A stretch of 64,000 bases of DNA. It comes from an uncultured Mucilaginibacter sp. (lineage in GTDB: Bacteria; Bacteroidota; Bacteroidia; Sphingobacteriales; Sphingobacteriaceae). The translations under genes and the position numbers were made by a program. Below are positions 38,847-47,198 of the stretch, piece by piece. Numbering within the stretch: position 1 is the stretch's first letter; each line of letters opens with the position of its first letter. A model generated the notes under the pieces. It did no database searches. It was not told the DNA's origin and was given only the letters and a program-made list of their open reading frames with translations. The stretch covers positions 186,001-250,000 of the forward strand of contig NZ_CAJYGQ010000009.1 in assembly GCF_913773635.1 (NCBI RefSeq), written 5' to 3'.

Positions 38847-39542
38847 TTGAAAAAAATACTACTTACGCTATGCATATGCTTTGCTACCCTGTTGGCTAAA
38901 GCGCAGCTGGGCTATATGTACGGGCAATATGATTTAGGATTTGCTGCAGCTTTGAATTATGCTTATACAGATGCTGAAACGGTTACAGGTACGCCCGCAG
39001 CACATTTGGTGTTTGCGTATAACCATACCCCTTTCTTAAATTATATTGCTGAAGTGCAGTTTGGCCGCTTAGCTGGCGGAGATTCAGTGAGAACATTATC
39101 GGGGCGCGAGTTTAAAAATAATTATACCGCAGTTAGTTTCAGGGCGCAAGTTCAGGCTGGCGAATTGATCCGTTATAATAACAATGTTGTAATGAATGCA
39201 CTGCGCAACATTTATGTTAGCGGTGGCGTAGGTGTTATTTATAACAACATGTCTGAAATTAACCGTTCTTCACTTTATATCCCCGATTATACATCATCAG
39301 GCCGTAATTCAAGCAGCGAATTTTTTATTCCCTTAAAAGCCGGATATGAGTTTAAGGTTTTTAACAGCTATGATGAGCCGTTTATAAAGGTTGATTTAGG
39401 CTATCAGCTGAATTACGTTTTAGGCGATCAGTTAGACGGCATTAAAGCAGGTATACGCAAGGATGTTTATTCGCAGTTTGTAGTAGGAATGCGCTTTGCT
39501 ATTGGCGGCTTTACCTCTTATCGTAAACCTATACGCAAGTAA
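38847..39542 (+). CDS. Outer membrane beta-barrel protein
   Basis: A 231-residue protein with a signal peptide (KKILLTLCICFATLLAKAQ) and alternating beta-strand pattern through to GMRFAIGGFTSYRKP. The start is TTG at 38847, 2 bp after the upstream stop; no ATG gives a complete signal peptide. This looks like translational coupling to the lipoprotein. It resembles small OmpA/OmpW-type barrels without a peptidoglycan-binding domain. No specific function can be given. Confidence 0.75.
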   Translation: MKKILLTLCICFATLLAKAQLGYMYGQYDLGFAAALNYAYTDAETVTGTPAAHLVFAYNHTPFLNYIAEVQFGRLAGGDSVRTLSGREFKNNYTAVSFRAQVQAGELIRYNNNVVMNALRNIYVSGGVGVIYNNMSEINRSSLYIPDYTSSGRNSSSEFFIPLKAGYEFKVFNSYDEPFIKVDLGYQLNYVLGDQLDGIKAGIRKDVYSQFVVGMRFAIGGFTSYRKPIRK

Positions 39543-39622
39543 AACAGGCAAACTTAAGTTTTACGGGTTAAAACTTTGGATGGATTATTGATGTTAATTC
39601 ATTACAACAAAGTTAAACCTGT

Positions 39623-40117
39623 ATGAAAAACGACGATACCTTCTACCCTGGTTTTAATGATGAAAACCTGGACAGAGACAAAAAAATGAAAGACGAACTG
39701 GGTGAAGAAACTTCAGCCCATGATTTAAAATACGACCCGGATACCGACAGCTACGAAATTGCTGTTGAAAGCGATGATCCGGATTATGATCCGCCTCAAT
39801 TATTTGATACAGCAGCCCCGGGTGGCAGCGATTTCGATTCGAGCTATGACGAAGCCAACCCTTATGATACACAGGGTGAGTATGACAAAAACCGCTCATT
39901 AGAAACCGATGCCGAAGGCTTAGGTATGCATATTGACAGCGGAAGGATTGTAGAACTGGACCCGGTTGACGAAACCCTGGCCCGTACGCCCGAAGATGAC
40001 CGCGAAGACCTTGACGAAGAAGGTTACCCGAAAAATGATGCCGACCTTGCCGAAGGTGCTGAAAAAACCGACAGCGATATTAGCGGTGAGAACGAAGATG
40101 ATGACTTCTTAAAATAA
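39623..40117 (+). CDS. Highly acidic, probably disordered protein
   Basis: A 164-residue protein in which 55 residues are Asp or Glu and only about 14 Lys or Arg. No signal peptide, membrane segment or hydrophobic core is visible, and Pro, Gly and Asp are frequent (YDPDTDSYEIAVESDDPDYD), so it is probably unstructured. The C-terminus ENEDDDFLK is the kind of tail conserved in relatives. It could bind cations or basic proteins; function unknown. Confidence 0.72.
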   Translation: MKNDDTFYPGFNDENLDRDKKMKDELGEETSAHDLKYDPDTDSYEIAVESDDPDYDPPQLFDTAAPGGSDFDSSYDEANPYDTQGEYDKNRSLETDAEGLGMHIDSGRIVELDPVDETLARTPEDDREDLDEEGYPKNDADLAEGAEKTDSDISGENEDDDFLK

Positions 40118-40138
40118 GAAGTTATAAATAAATTTGTT

Positions 40139-40196
40139 AGAGGTATAAAGTAACTTGAGGTTGCAGTAATGCATAGTCAATTTATTTTATACCTCT
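40139..40196. terminator. Probable terminator with long loop
   Basis: AGAGGTATAAA pairs perfectly with TTTATACCTCT across a 36-nt loop that can fold internally, followed by TTTTC on the plus strand. It lies between the convergent acidic-protein and dnaX genes. Confidence 0.5.
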
Positions 40197-40213
40197 TTTC
40201 TATTTAATGGCTA

Positions 40214-42136
40214 TTAATCGAAGTCTAATCCAAAAGTTTTTCTTAGCTCAAGAAGCTGCGGGTTTTTGGCTGCCATATGCTGGAACTTCTCTATAGCCGT
40301 GTAAGGCTTTCTCACCACAACCAGTTCATCTACTTTGGTGTTCACCTCAATATCAAAATTGCGCAGCGTTGTGCGTAAATGATTCATCAACCCGGGCTTC
40401 TCATCCCTGAAAACTGCCTCTTGTGTACGGTTACTTATAATTAGTTCAAAAACATAAGGCTGCGTCATAACGGGCGCACTTGTAGTAAGTATGGCCACAA
40501 GGGTTGATTTACCTTCGGCCTTTACCTTCGCTACATAATCATTCCAGCACTTTAAAAAATCGTCACTATTAAAGTTTTCCTTATCAGTACCGTATATATA
40601 AGGGTCTTCCTCTTCTTCAATTACGGTACCACCCGCTAAACCTCCCTTTAAAGACGGGCTTAAAGAAGGTGTACTTAATAATGATGAAGCTAAGGGACGA
40701 ATTGCCGCAGCTGCCTTTTCGGCCTCAGGTTGAGGCGAAGCAGATGGCAACGACTCGGTTTGATGCACCGGAGCTGATTTTGGCTCATTACTACCGGTAG
40801 CACCTGACAGAGAAGGTGTAGCCGTTATTGAAGGAGTAGCACTTAAAGATGGCGTAGCCTGGTAAGTTTGCTTAGGCTCCTGCAATTGCGCTGATGCTGA
40901 AACCGGCTGTATCGGAGCCGTATTTGCTGCAACAGGCTCGGTTATCGGTGGTTTTGGTGCACTTTGCGGCGCGTTTACGTTTGGTTCAGAGTTTTTTTTT
41001 AAGTCCTGACCGTTAACGGCTGGCATACTGGCTGCAGTAAAAGCTGCTTGCAAATGACATATTTTAAGTAAGGCAAGCTCAACCTGCAATCGTTGATTTT
41101 TACTTAAACGGTAGTTTAAATCACACTGGTTGGCAATATTCATGGCCGATAGCAGGAATGACGTGCTGGCCTGTTGTGATTGCTGTAAGTATTTTTGCCT
41201 TATGCCTTCGCTTACTTCAAGCAACTTTAACGTGGAACTATCTTTAGCTACTAACAGGTTACGCAGGTGGCCGCTTAAACCTGTAATGAAGTGACTGCCA
41301 TCAAAACCATTTGTGAGAATTTCATCAAACAGCAATAGCGTGTTGGTGGTATCTTCTTTAAGCAGGCTATCGGTTACGTTAAAGTAGTAATCGTAATCGA
41401 GAATATTAAGGTTTTCAATTACCGACCGATAGGTAACCTTGCCGCCCGAAAAGCTTACAATTTGATCAAACATTGACAACGCATCGCGCAAGCCACCATC
41501 GGCCTTTTGGGCAATGATGTGCAAACCGTCGTCTTCGAAACCTATGCTTTCCTTCTGAGCTATGGAGGCAAGGTGATTAGCCATATCCTCTACCCGGATG
41601 CGGTTAAAATCAAATATCTGACAACGCGAAAGTATGGTTGGGAGTATCTTATGCTTTTCGGTTGTGGCTAATATAAATATGGCGTAGTTGGGCGGCTCTT
41701 CCAGCGTTTTCAGGAAAGCATTGAATGCCGCCTGCGATAGCATGTGAACCTCATCAATAATATACACTTTGTAACGGCCTGCTTGAGGCGGTATGCGTAC
41801 CTGTTCTATCAGGCTGCGTATATCATCAACCGAATTGTTTGATGCGGCATCAAGCTCATGTACGTTAAAAGAATTACCGTTTTGAAATGCACGGCACGAA
41901 TCACACTCGCCACAAGCTTCACCATTAGGTTGTAAGTTGGTGCAATTAATGGTTTTAGCTAAAATTCGTGCACAAGTTGTTTTACCCACCCCACGCGGCC
42001 CGCAGAACAAAAATGCCTGCGCCAGCTGATTATTTTTGATTGCGTTTTTTAGAGTGTTGGTCACATGTTGCTGACCTACAACGCTTTCAAAAGTAACAGG
42101 ACGGTATTTACGGGCCGAAACAATAAAATTATCCAC
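40214..42136 (-). CDS. dnaX: DNA polymerase III subunit gamma/tau
   Basis: A 640-residue clamp-loader ATPase. From a GTG at 42136 the protein begins MDNFIVSARKYRPVTF, the usual start; the frame is open upstream, but that stretch is not conserved. Walker A is GPRGVGKTT (residues 46-54); the zinc module has Cys65, Cys75, Cys78 and Cys81; DEVHMLS is Walker B and LSRCQIFDF holds sensor 1. A long Pro/Ser/Ala-rich linker (about residues 380-540), including several repeats of the type ATPSLSAT, separates the ATPase from a short conserved C-terminal domain. No programmed-frameshift heptamer was sought successfully. Confidence 0.93.
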   Translation of the reverse strand: MDNFIVSARKYRPVTFESVVGQQHVTNTLKNAIKNNQLAQAFLFCGPRGVGKTTCARILAKTINCTNLQPNGEACGECDSCRAFQNGNSFNVHELDAASNNSVDDIRSLIEQVRIPPQAGRYKVYIIDEVHMLSQAAFNAFLKTLEEPPNYAIFILATTEKHKILPTILSRCQIFDFNRIRVEDMANHLASIAQKESIGFEDDGLHIIAQKADGGLRDALSMFDQIVSFSGGKVTYRSVIENLNILDYDYYFNVTDSLLKEDTTNTLLLFDEILTNGFDGSHFITGLSGHLRNLLVAKDSSTLKLLEVSEGIRQKYLQQSQQASTSFLLSAMNIANQCDLNYRLSKNQRLQVELALLKICHLQAAFTAASMPAVNGQDLKKNSEPNVNAPQSAPKPPITEPVAANTAPIQPVSASAQLQEPKQTYQATPSLSATPSITATPSLSGATGSNEPKSAPVHQTESLPSASPQPEAEKAAAAIRPLASSLLSTPSLSPSLKGGLAGGTVIEEEEDPYIYGTDKENFNSDDFLKCWNDYVAKVKAEGKSTLVAILTTSAPVMTQPYVFELIISNRTQEAVFRDEKPGLMNHLRTTLRNFDIEVNTKVDELVVVRKPYTAIEKFQHMAAKNPQLLELRKTFGLDFD

Positions 42137-42307
42137 AGCCACTAAGTTAGGCAAATTTGCCGAAAGGGAAAATAGCGAGAAGGGAATGAGGTACAGTAAG
42201 TGGCCAAAAACCGGCACAGTAAAGCAAAGAAACTACTTACAATGCTATTGAGCTACAAACTTTAACCGTTTGTTGTTTAAGCGCATTTTGCCCAAATTGC
42301 GCATATC

Positions 42308-43393
42308 ATGAAACCCATCATCCGCAGAAATAATGCAAAACATATCAAATCAAAAGCAGAAGTAAAATATGAAAAACTGTTAAGCCAGTTACAAGAACAG
42401 CAGCAATACAACAACAACTTGCAAAGCAGCCTGCAAACAGCGCAAGCCAAAGTGACCGCTGAGTTAGAGCCACTAACCAAGCGATATTATGCGCTGCTGC
42501 GCAAATTGGTATTTGCTATTGACGGCGCTGCAAATAAATCAGTTATGGGCAAACAAAACAAGGGGTTGCTGGATGCTTATATGGCTGAAACATCAAGGTT
42601 TTTACTTAAAAGATTTGGCTACCAGGATACGCTACTTGCGGCTCTGTTGCTTAAATATAGCAATATCAATGCAGACGATGTTGTTAGACATTACGAAGAG
42701 CAGTTTACATCGGCAAAATTCAGCCAAGTTTACGGCTTTAATATCAACTTTAAAGAGTTGGTTGAAAAAGGTGAGGAAAACTACTTTACCGAAAACAGGC
42801 ATCACTTTATAAAAGCCAGGCAAACGCAACCAACTGCTGTTATTGAAAGCGAACCAGTGCAGGATTGGAGTAAAGACAATAAAACTGCCGCAAGAAAAGA
42901 AGCAGATGATAAACTCCTGCATCGTGATGCACGAAGCGTATACATGCGGTTAATAAAAAAGTTCCATCCTGATTTGGAACGTGATGAAGACAAGCAGAAC
43001 CTAAATACCGAGATTGTAAAAGAAGTTACCAAAGCATACCAGGAAAAAGACTTTTATACGCTCTTGAAATTACAGATCAGATACTTGGATGAAAATGAAA
43101 CCGAGGCTACGAATATGGCCGACATTATGTTGAAACGCTACAACAAAATATTGCAAAAGCAACTGGCCGAGTTGAAGCAAAAAATACAAATGCAGCAATA
43201 CACCAGCGGCAATATGATTGAAGATTTTATAGATAATCACGGTAATTTTAGTCCGCAAAAATTTGCTACGCAACGCAACTTTTTGAAGAAAAGAAATAAC
43301 GCCTTAACGTCGGAAATCCAAACTTCTACCAAAAGCCCTGAAATTTGGTTAAATGGTTATTTGCATCTTTTAAAACTAAATCAAGATAAGTGA
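42308..43393 (+). CDS. J-domain protein with C-terminal HPD
   Basis: A 361-residue soluble protein. An N-terminal coiled coil (about residues 18-60) leads to a helical region, and residues about 205-260 form a J domain with helix II VYMRLIKKF, the diagnostic His220-Pro221-Asp222 and a helix III TEIVKEVTKAYQEKDF. J domains recruit and stimulate DnaK. A second coiled coil follows (LQKQLAELKQKIQMQ). There is no Gly/Phe region or zinc module, so it is not DnaJ itself. It is divergent from dnaX. The client is unknown. Confidence 0.78.
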   Translation: MKPIIRRNNAKHIKSKAEVKYEKLLSQLQEQQQYNNNLQSSLQTAQAKVTAELEPLTKRYYALLRKLVFAIDGAANKSVMGKQNKGLLDAYMAETSRFLLKRFGYQDTLLAALLLKYSNINADDVVRHYEEQFTSAKFSQVYGFNINFKELVEKGEENYFTENRHHFIKARQTQPTAVIESEPVQDWSKDNKTAARKEADDKLLHRDARSVYMRLIKKFHPDLERDEDKQNLNTEIVKEVTKAYQEKDFYTLLKLQIRYLDENETEATNMADIMLKRYNKILQKQLAELKQKIQMQQYTSGNMIEDFIDNHGNFSPQKFATQRNFLKKRNNALTSEIQTSTKSPEIWLNGYLHLLKLNQDK

Positions 43394-43448
43394 TGCTCTT
43401 TTAAGCTTGCTTTTACATTTTACAAGCTCTACTACATACGCACATGTT

Positions 43449-44072
43449 TTACTTCAAAATTTCTATTTGGCTAATTTCCTTAACTTTATAATACCCTTTA
43501 GCACCGGGAAGGTATACTTCCATTTCCTGCCATTTTATCTTTAATTTCTTTCCGGCGTAAGTAACTGGTGAACCTGTAAATTTCTCGTAACCGGCAAATT
43601 GCCTTAGCCAAATAAAAGACTGTTCTTTGCCTGCAGCATCTGTAATTATAAAATAGTTAAAACCTTTATTATCTATGCGTTTTAATTTGCCTTGCGTTAC
43701 GCCGCTACCGCTATTTACTTTACTATCTGAACCGGCCATAAGTGTAGCCAGTTTCATAAAGGCCGAACACTTGTTTTTAAGTAAACTTGCACCAATATCA
43801 GTTCCTATTTGATGCATTGCAGCATTATCCCCAAACTCAACACCCCGCTCTTTGGCTACATCCATCAGCAAAAAAGCATAGCTCGTGAAACAATCCATAA
43901 ATGCATCATTTGCCTCTTGTTTGGTGCTTATTTTGGTTAAGTCTATTTTTGCCAAACCAACACACAAACTATCAAGCAATTTTTGCTCAACCGGGCCGGG
44001 GGTTTTATTTTGCGCATTTACGTTAAAAGCGGCGAAAAGGAACAATAAAGCCGCAAGTAAAAAAGTTTTCAT
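43449..44072 (-). CDS. Secreted hypothetical protein
   Basis: A 207-residue protein from the ATG at 44072, which gives a clean signal peptide (MKTFLLAALLFLFAAFNVNA-Q). The first half is helical (LDSLCVGLAKIDLTKISTKQEANDAFMDCF); the second half has a beta-rich segment VTQGKLKRIDNKGFNYFIITDAAGKEQ ending in the EISQIEI strand. No catalytic motif is recognised. Monocistronic and convergent with the J-domain gene. Confidence 0.7.
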   Translation of the reverse strand: MKTFLLAALLFLFAAFNVNAQNKTPGPVEQKLLDSLCVGLAKIDLTKISTKQEANDAFMDCFTSYAFLLMDVAKERGVEFGDNAAMHQIGTDIGASLLKNKCSAFMKLATLMAGSDSKVNSGSGVTQGKLKRIDNKGFNYFIITDAAGKEQSFIWLRQFAGYEKFTGSPVTYAGKKLKIKWQEMEVYLPGAKGYYKVKEISQIEILK

Positions 44073-44191
44073 GTGATAAGCTTTGAAAATATTAAGCCTA
44101 CTAATATAAGTATATCGTGTCAGTTTGCATTGTAAAGCTGGCAACTCCTTTACACTCCCTGCATTCAGTCAATGAATTACATTTAAAAGCC

Positions 44192-44222
44192 TTGCATATT
44201 AAATGATTTATTTCTACATTTG
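44192..44222 (+). promoter_or_regulatory. Promoter of rpsF-rpsR-rplI
   Basis: TTG (44192-44194), a 20-bp spacer and TACATTTG (44215-44222) match the Bacteroidota consensus. The predicted start is near 44228, which leaves a leader of about 38 nt containing the short hairpin CCCGT-TTTGT-ACGGG. Confidence 0.75.
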
Positions 44223-44265
44223 CGTCCCCGTTTTGTACGGGAATTAATTAACAAAACGTATTAAA

Positions 44266-44628
44266 ATGCAACAGTACGAAACCGTAATCATTCTAACCCC
44301 GTTGTTATCAGACGAGGCTGCTAAAGAGGCAATTGCCAAATTTAGCAAGATCCTTACCGATAACGGAGCCGAAATTGTTCAAGAGGACAATTGGGGTTTG
44401 AGAAAATTAGCGTACCCGATTCAAAAAAAATCGACCGGGTACTACCACCTCACCGAATTCCGCGCTCCGGGTGAATTAATCAATAAACTGGAGATTGAAT
44501 TTAAACGCGATGAGCGTGTTATGCGTTTCCTGACCATTGCTTTAGATAAAAACGCCATTGCTTACAACGAGAAAAAACGTAGCGGCGCTTTCAACAAAAA
44601 ACCTAAAACAGAGGAGGCTGCAGCTTAA
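44266..44628 (+). CDS. rpsF: 30S ribosomal protein S6
   Basis: A 120-residue ribosomal protein that forms a dimer with S18 on the small-subunit platform. The N-terminal [17 protein letters not shown] and the central [24 protein letters not shown] are diagnostic. A basic, Ala/Glu-rich tail extends the C-terminus. First gene of rpsF-rpsR-rplI, 2 bp before rpsR. Confidence 0.97.
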   Translation: MQQYETVIILTPLLSDEAAKEAIAKFSKILTDNGAEIVQEDNWGLRKLAYPIQKKSTGYYHLTEFRAPGELINKLEIEFKRDERVMRFLTIALDKNAIAYNEKKRSGAFNKKPKTEEAAA

Positions 44629-44630
44629 TT

Positions 44631-44894
44631 ATGGCAAACGATCAAATTCAATACGTTACCGCTCCTAAAGTGGACGATAACCGCAAAAAATACTGCCGTT
44701 TCAAAAAGAACGGTATCAAATACATTGATTACAAAGACGCTAACTTTTTATTAAAGTTTGTTAATGACCAGGGTAAAGTATTACCACGTCGTTTAACCGG
44801 TACTTCATTAAAATTCCAGCGTAAAGTGGCTCAGGCTGTTAAACGTGCCCGTCACATTGGTTTATTACCTTACGTAACCGACTCGTTAAAATAA
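44631..44894 (+). CDS. rpsR: 30S ribosomal protein S18
   Basis: An 87-residue RNA-binding protein of the small subunit, partner of S6. Motifs KYCRFKKNGIKYIDYKD, LPRRLTGTSLKFQRKVAQAVKRARH and the ending LLPYV are typical. It follows rpsF by 2 bp. Confidence 0.97.
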   Translation: MANDQIQYVTAPKVDDNRKKYCRFKKNGIKYIDYKDANFLLKFVNDQGKVLPRRLTGTSLKFQRKVAQAVKRARHIGLLPYVTDSLK

Positions 44895-44912
44895 TAAAGG
44901 AGGATTAACAAA

Positions 44913-45356
44913 ATGGACATTATTTTAAAACAAGACGTTAAAAACCTCGGCGAGAAAGACGAAGTAGTTAAAGTAAAAGCCGGTTACGGTCGTAACTTTT
45001 TAATTCCTCAAGGTTATGGTATCCTGGCTACCGAATCGGCACGCAAAGTTCTAGCTGAAAACTTGAAACAAGCTCAGTTTAAACAAGACAAAATCCGTAA
45101 GGATGCTGACGAAGTTGCTGCCCGTTTAGAAGGTGTTAAATTAACAATTGGTGCTAAAGCCGGCGAAAGCGGTAAAATATTTGGTGCTGTTAACACTATC
45201 CAGGTAGCTGACGCTTTGAAAAACCAAGGCTTTGATGTTGACCGTCGTCGCATCACTTTCAACGAGGATCCTAAATTTGTTGGTGAATATACCGCAACAC
45301 TAAACCTTCACAAAGAGGTTAAAGTACAGGTTCCTTTTGAAGTTGTAGCTGAGTAA
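44913..45356 (+). CDS. rplI: 50S ribosomal protein L9
   Basis: A 147-residue large-subunit protein. The N-terminal domain MDIILKQDVKNLGEKDEVVKVKAGYGRNFLIPQG is diagnostic; the connecting helix and C-terminal domain are complete. A purine-rich AAAGGAGGATT precedes the ATG, one of the few strong Shine-Dalgarno sequences in the window. Last gene of the cluster. Confidence 0.97.
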   Translation: MDIILKQDVKNLGEKDEVVKVKAGYGRNFLIPQGYGILATESARKVLAENLKQAQFKQDKIRKDADEVAARLEGVKLTIGAKAGESGKIFGAVNTIQVADALKNQGFDVDRRRITFNEDPKFVGEYTATLNLHKEVKVQVPFEVVAE

Positions 45357-45411
45357 TTTTTGATTTCACATTTCGGAATGTGAATTTCGAACTTGAAAGA
45401 AAATATTAATA

Positions 45412-45446
45412 AAAGCCCTTTCCGCATGGAGAGGGCTTTGTTATTT
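45412..45446 (+). terminator. Terminator after rplI
   Basis: AAAGCCCTTTCC pairs with GGAGAGGGCTTT (one wobble) around a short loop, then GTTATTTTA. A second hairpin, TCACATT-TCGG-AATGTGA (45366-45383), lies between the rplI stop and this terminator and may protect the 3' end. Confidence 0.8.
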
Positions 45447-45506
45447 TAGCAAAAAATTAGAAATCACCTGAACCTCTCTCTTGATAGAGGTTTGGGAAAG
45501 AACACC

Positions 45507-46202
45507 ATGGTACTCACTGGAATAAAAAAACTCATCTGGTATTTTGTTAAAATATTTTTGATAGCCTTTTTTGGTATTACGATACTTTGGGTATTGCTTT
45601 ACAAAGTGGTTAATCCTCCTGTTACCTGGCTTATGATTACCCGTGGCTTTGAGCGCAAGGCCGACGGCAAAACATGGAAAATTGATAAAACATGGAAAGA
45701 TTTTGATGAGATATCAATTAACATGAAGAAAGCTGCGGTTGCGGGTGAAGATCAGGCTTTTTTAGAGCATAACGGTTTTGACTTCAAAGCCATTGAACGC
45801 GCTATTAAGAAAAATGCTAAAAGTAAAAAAGTAATTGGTGGCAGTACCATTTCGCAGCAAACCGCCAAAAATGTTTTCTTGTGGCCCGGTCGCTCGTGGG
45901 TGCGTAAAGGGTTTGAGGCTTACTTTACTTTGTTAATCGAGATCTTCTGGAGCAAGCAGCGCATTATGGAGGTATACCTCAACGTAATAGAAATGGGCGA
46001 CGGCATTTACGGTGCCGAGGCCGCAGCACAAGCTTACTTTCACAAGCCTGCCGCAACCCTCACGCGACGCGAAGCCGCAGCTATTGCAGCCATATTTCCT
46101 AGTCCGTTAAAACGTTCAGCAACTAATCCAACTAAGTTCATAAGACACAGGCGGTACTTAATAATGCAAAATATGAAACGTTTAGGTCCATTAGACTTTT
46201 AA
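45507..46202 (+). CDS. mtgA: Monofunctional biosynthetic peptidoglycan transglycosylase
   Basis: A 231-residue GT51 glycosyltransferase that polymerises lipid II glycan chains at the inner membrane. One N-terminal transmembrane anchor ([23 protein letters not shown]). Conserved motifs: [16 protein letters not shown] with the catalytic Glu, [36 protein letters not shown], and [11 protein letters not shown]. The ATG at 45507 is preferred over the TTG five codons upstream. There is no transpeptidase domain. Confidence 0.93.
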   Translation: MVLTGIKKLIWYFVKIFLIAFFGITILWVLLYKVVNPPVTWLMITRGFERKADGKTWKIDKTWKDFDEISINMKKAAVAGEDQAFLEHNGFDFKAIERAIKKNAKSKKVIGGSTISQQTAKNVFLWPGRSWVRKGFEAYFTLLIEIFWSKQRIMEVYLNVIEMGDGIYGAEAAAQAYFHKPAATLTRREAAAIAAIFPSPLKRSATNPTKFIRHRRYLIMQNMKRLGPLDF

Positions 46203-46229
46203 CGTCTAACCTATTTGACTTGCGCTGAA

Positions 46230-46265
46230 AAAAAAGGAGATGCTATGTATAGCATCTCCTTTTTT
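46230..46265 (+). terminator. Terminator after mtgA
   Basis: A 16-nt arm starting A6-GGAGATGCTA pairs perfectly with its complement ending in T6, around the loop TGTA. It is 28 bp after the mtgA stop. Confidence 0.9.
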
Positions 46266-46360
46266 ATTTTTACATCCCCGCTCCCACCATTCACCGTTAA
46301 AAAGCAGCCATTCGCCGAAAAGTCCTTTATAAAAGCGCAAAGCTATAGTACTTTTACATC

Positions 46361-47122
46361 ATGGCAAAACAACCTATTATCACTGTTAACAATCTGGTTA
46401 AACAATATGCCAACTTTACCGCAGTAAAAGGCATTAGCTTTGAGGTATACGAGGGCGAAATTTTTGGATTGCTTGGTCCTAACGGAGCAGGTAAAACCAC
46501 TACCCTCGAAATTATTGAAACCCTCCGAACCAAAACCTCGGGTGAGGTTACGGTTGATGGTTTTTCGATAGACACACAGGCCAACCAGATTAAACAGCGT
46601 ATAGGTGTTCAGTTACAGGCTGCCGGTTACTATCCGGGCCTGAACCTTGTTGAGCTGCTCAACTTATTTTCAGGGTTGTATGGTGTACGCATCAACCCTA
46701 TGGATATGCTTGCTAAGGTTGCATTAACTGATAAAGCCAAAGCTCAATATAAAACCTTATCAGGCGGTCAAAAACAGCGCTTTTCAATCGCCACAACCTT
46801 AATCAACAATCCTCGCATCATCTTTTTAGATGAGCCCACCACCGGACTGGACCCGCAGGCACGCCGCAACCTGTGGGAACTGATACGCGAGATACGAAGT
46901 GCGGGAACCACTGTGGTTATTACCACTCATTATATGGATGAAGCCGAAGAACTATGCGACCGCGTTGCCTTTGTAGATGGCGGTCGCATAGTAGGCATCA
47001 ACAGTCCGGATAGTTTTATTGATGAATTGGTAGCAGCCGGGTTTGAACGGAGAAAACAAGTAAAGCAGGCCAACCTAGAGGATGTATTTATTAACCTTAC
47101 CGGCAAAGAATGGCGCGAGTAG
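46361..47122 (+). CDS. ABC exporter ATP-binding protein
   Basis: A 253-residue ATPase. Walker A GPNGAGKTT (residues 39-47), signature LSGGQKQR, Walker B IIFLDEPTTGLD and the switch His in VITTHYMDEAEELCD are all present. The subfamily (CcmA/NatA/DrrA-like) drives ABC-2 type exporters of drugs, lipids or polysaccharides. It pairs with the permease 76 bp downstream. Substrate unknown. Confidence 0.93.
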   Translation: MAKQPIITVNNLVKQYANFTAVKGISFEVYEGEIFGLLGPNGAGKTTTLEIIETLRTKTSGEVTVDGFSIDTQANQIKQRIGVQLQAAGYYPGLNLVELLNLFSGLYGVRINPMDMLAKVALTDKAKAQYKTLSGGQKQRFSIATTLINNPRIIFLDEPTTGLDPQARRNLWELIREIRSAGTTVVITTHYMDEAEELCDRVAFVDGGRIVGINSPDSFIDELVAAGFERRKQVKQANLEDVFINLTGKEWRE

Positions 47123-47198
47123 CACCCTCGCAAATAAGCAGCATCAATGCAATCACTCAATCAACTAACCTTTCTGTAATTCAATCAACCTTAAACCA

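Noticed and set aside
40214..42136. Programmed frameshift site in dnaX
   Set aside because: I looked for an A-rich slippery heptamer followed by a hairpin in the linker region and did not find a convincing one by eye.
43404..43428. Hairpin AGCTTG...CAAGCT as terminator between the J-domain gene and its convergent neighbour
   Set aside because: Stem is only 6 bp with a long loop and no T tract.
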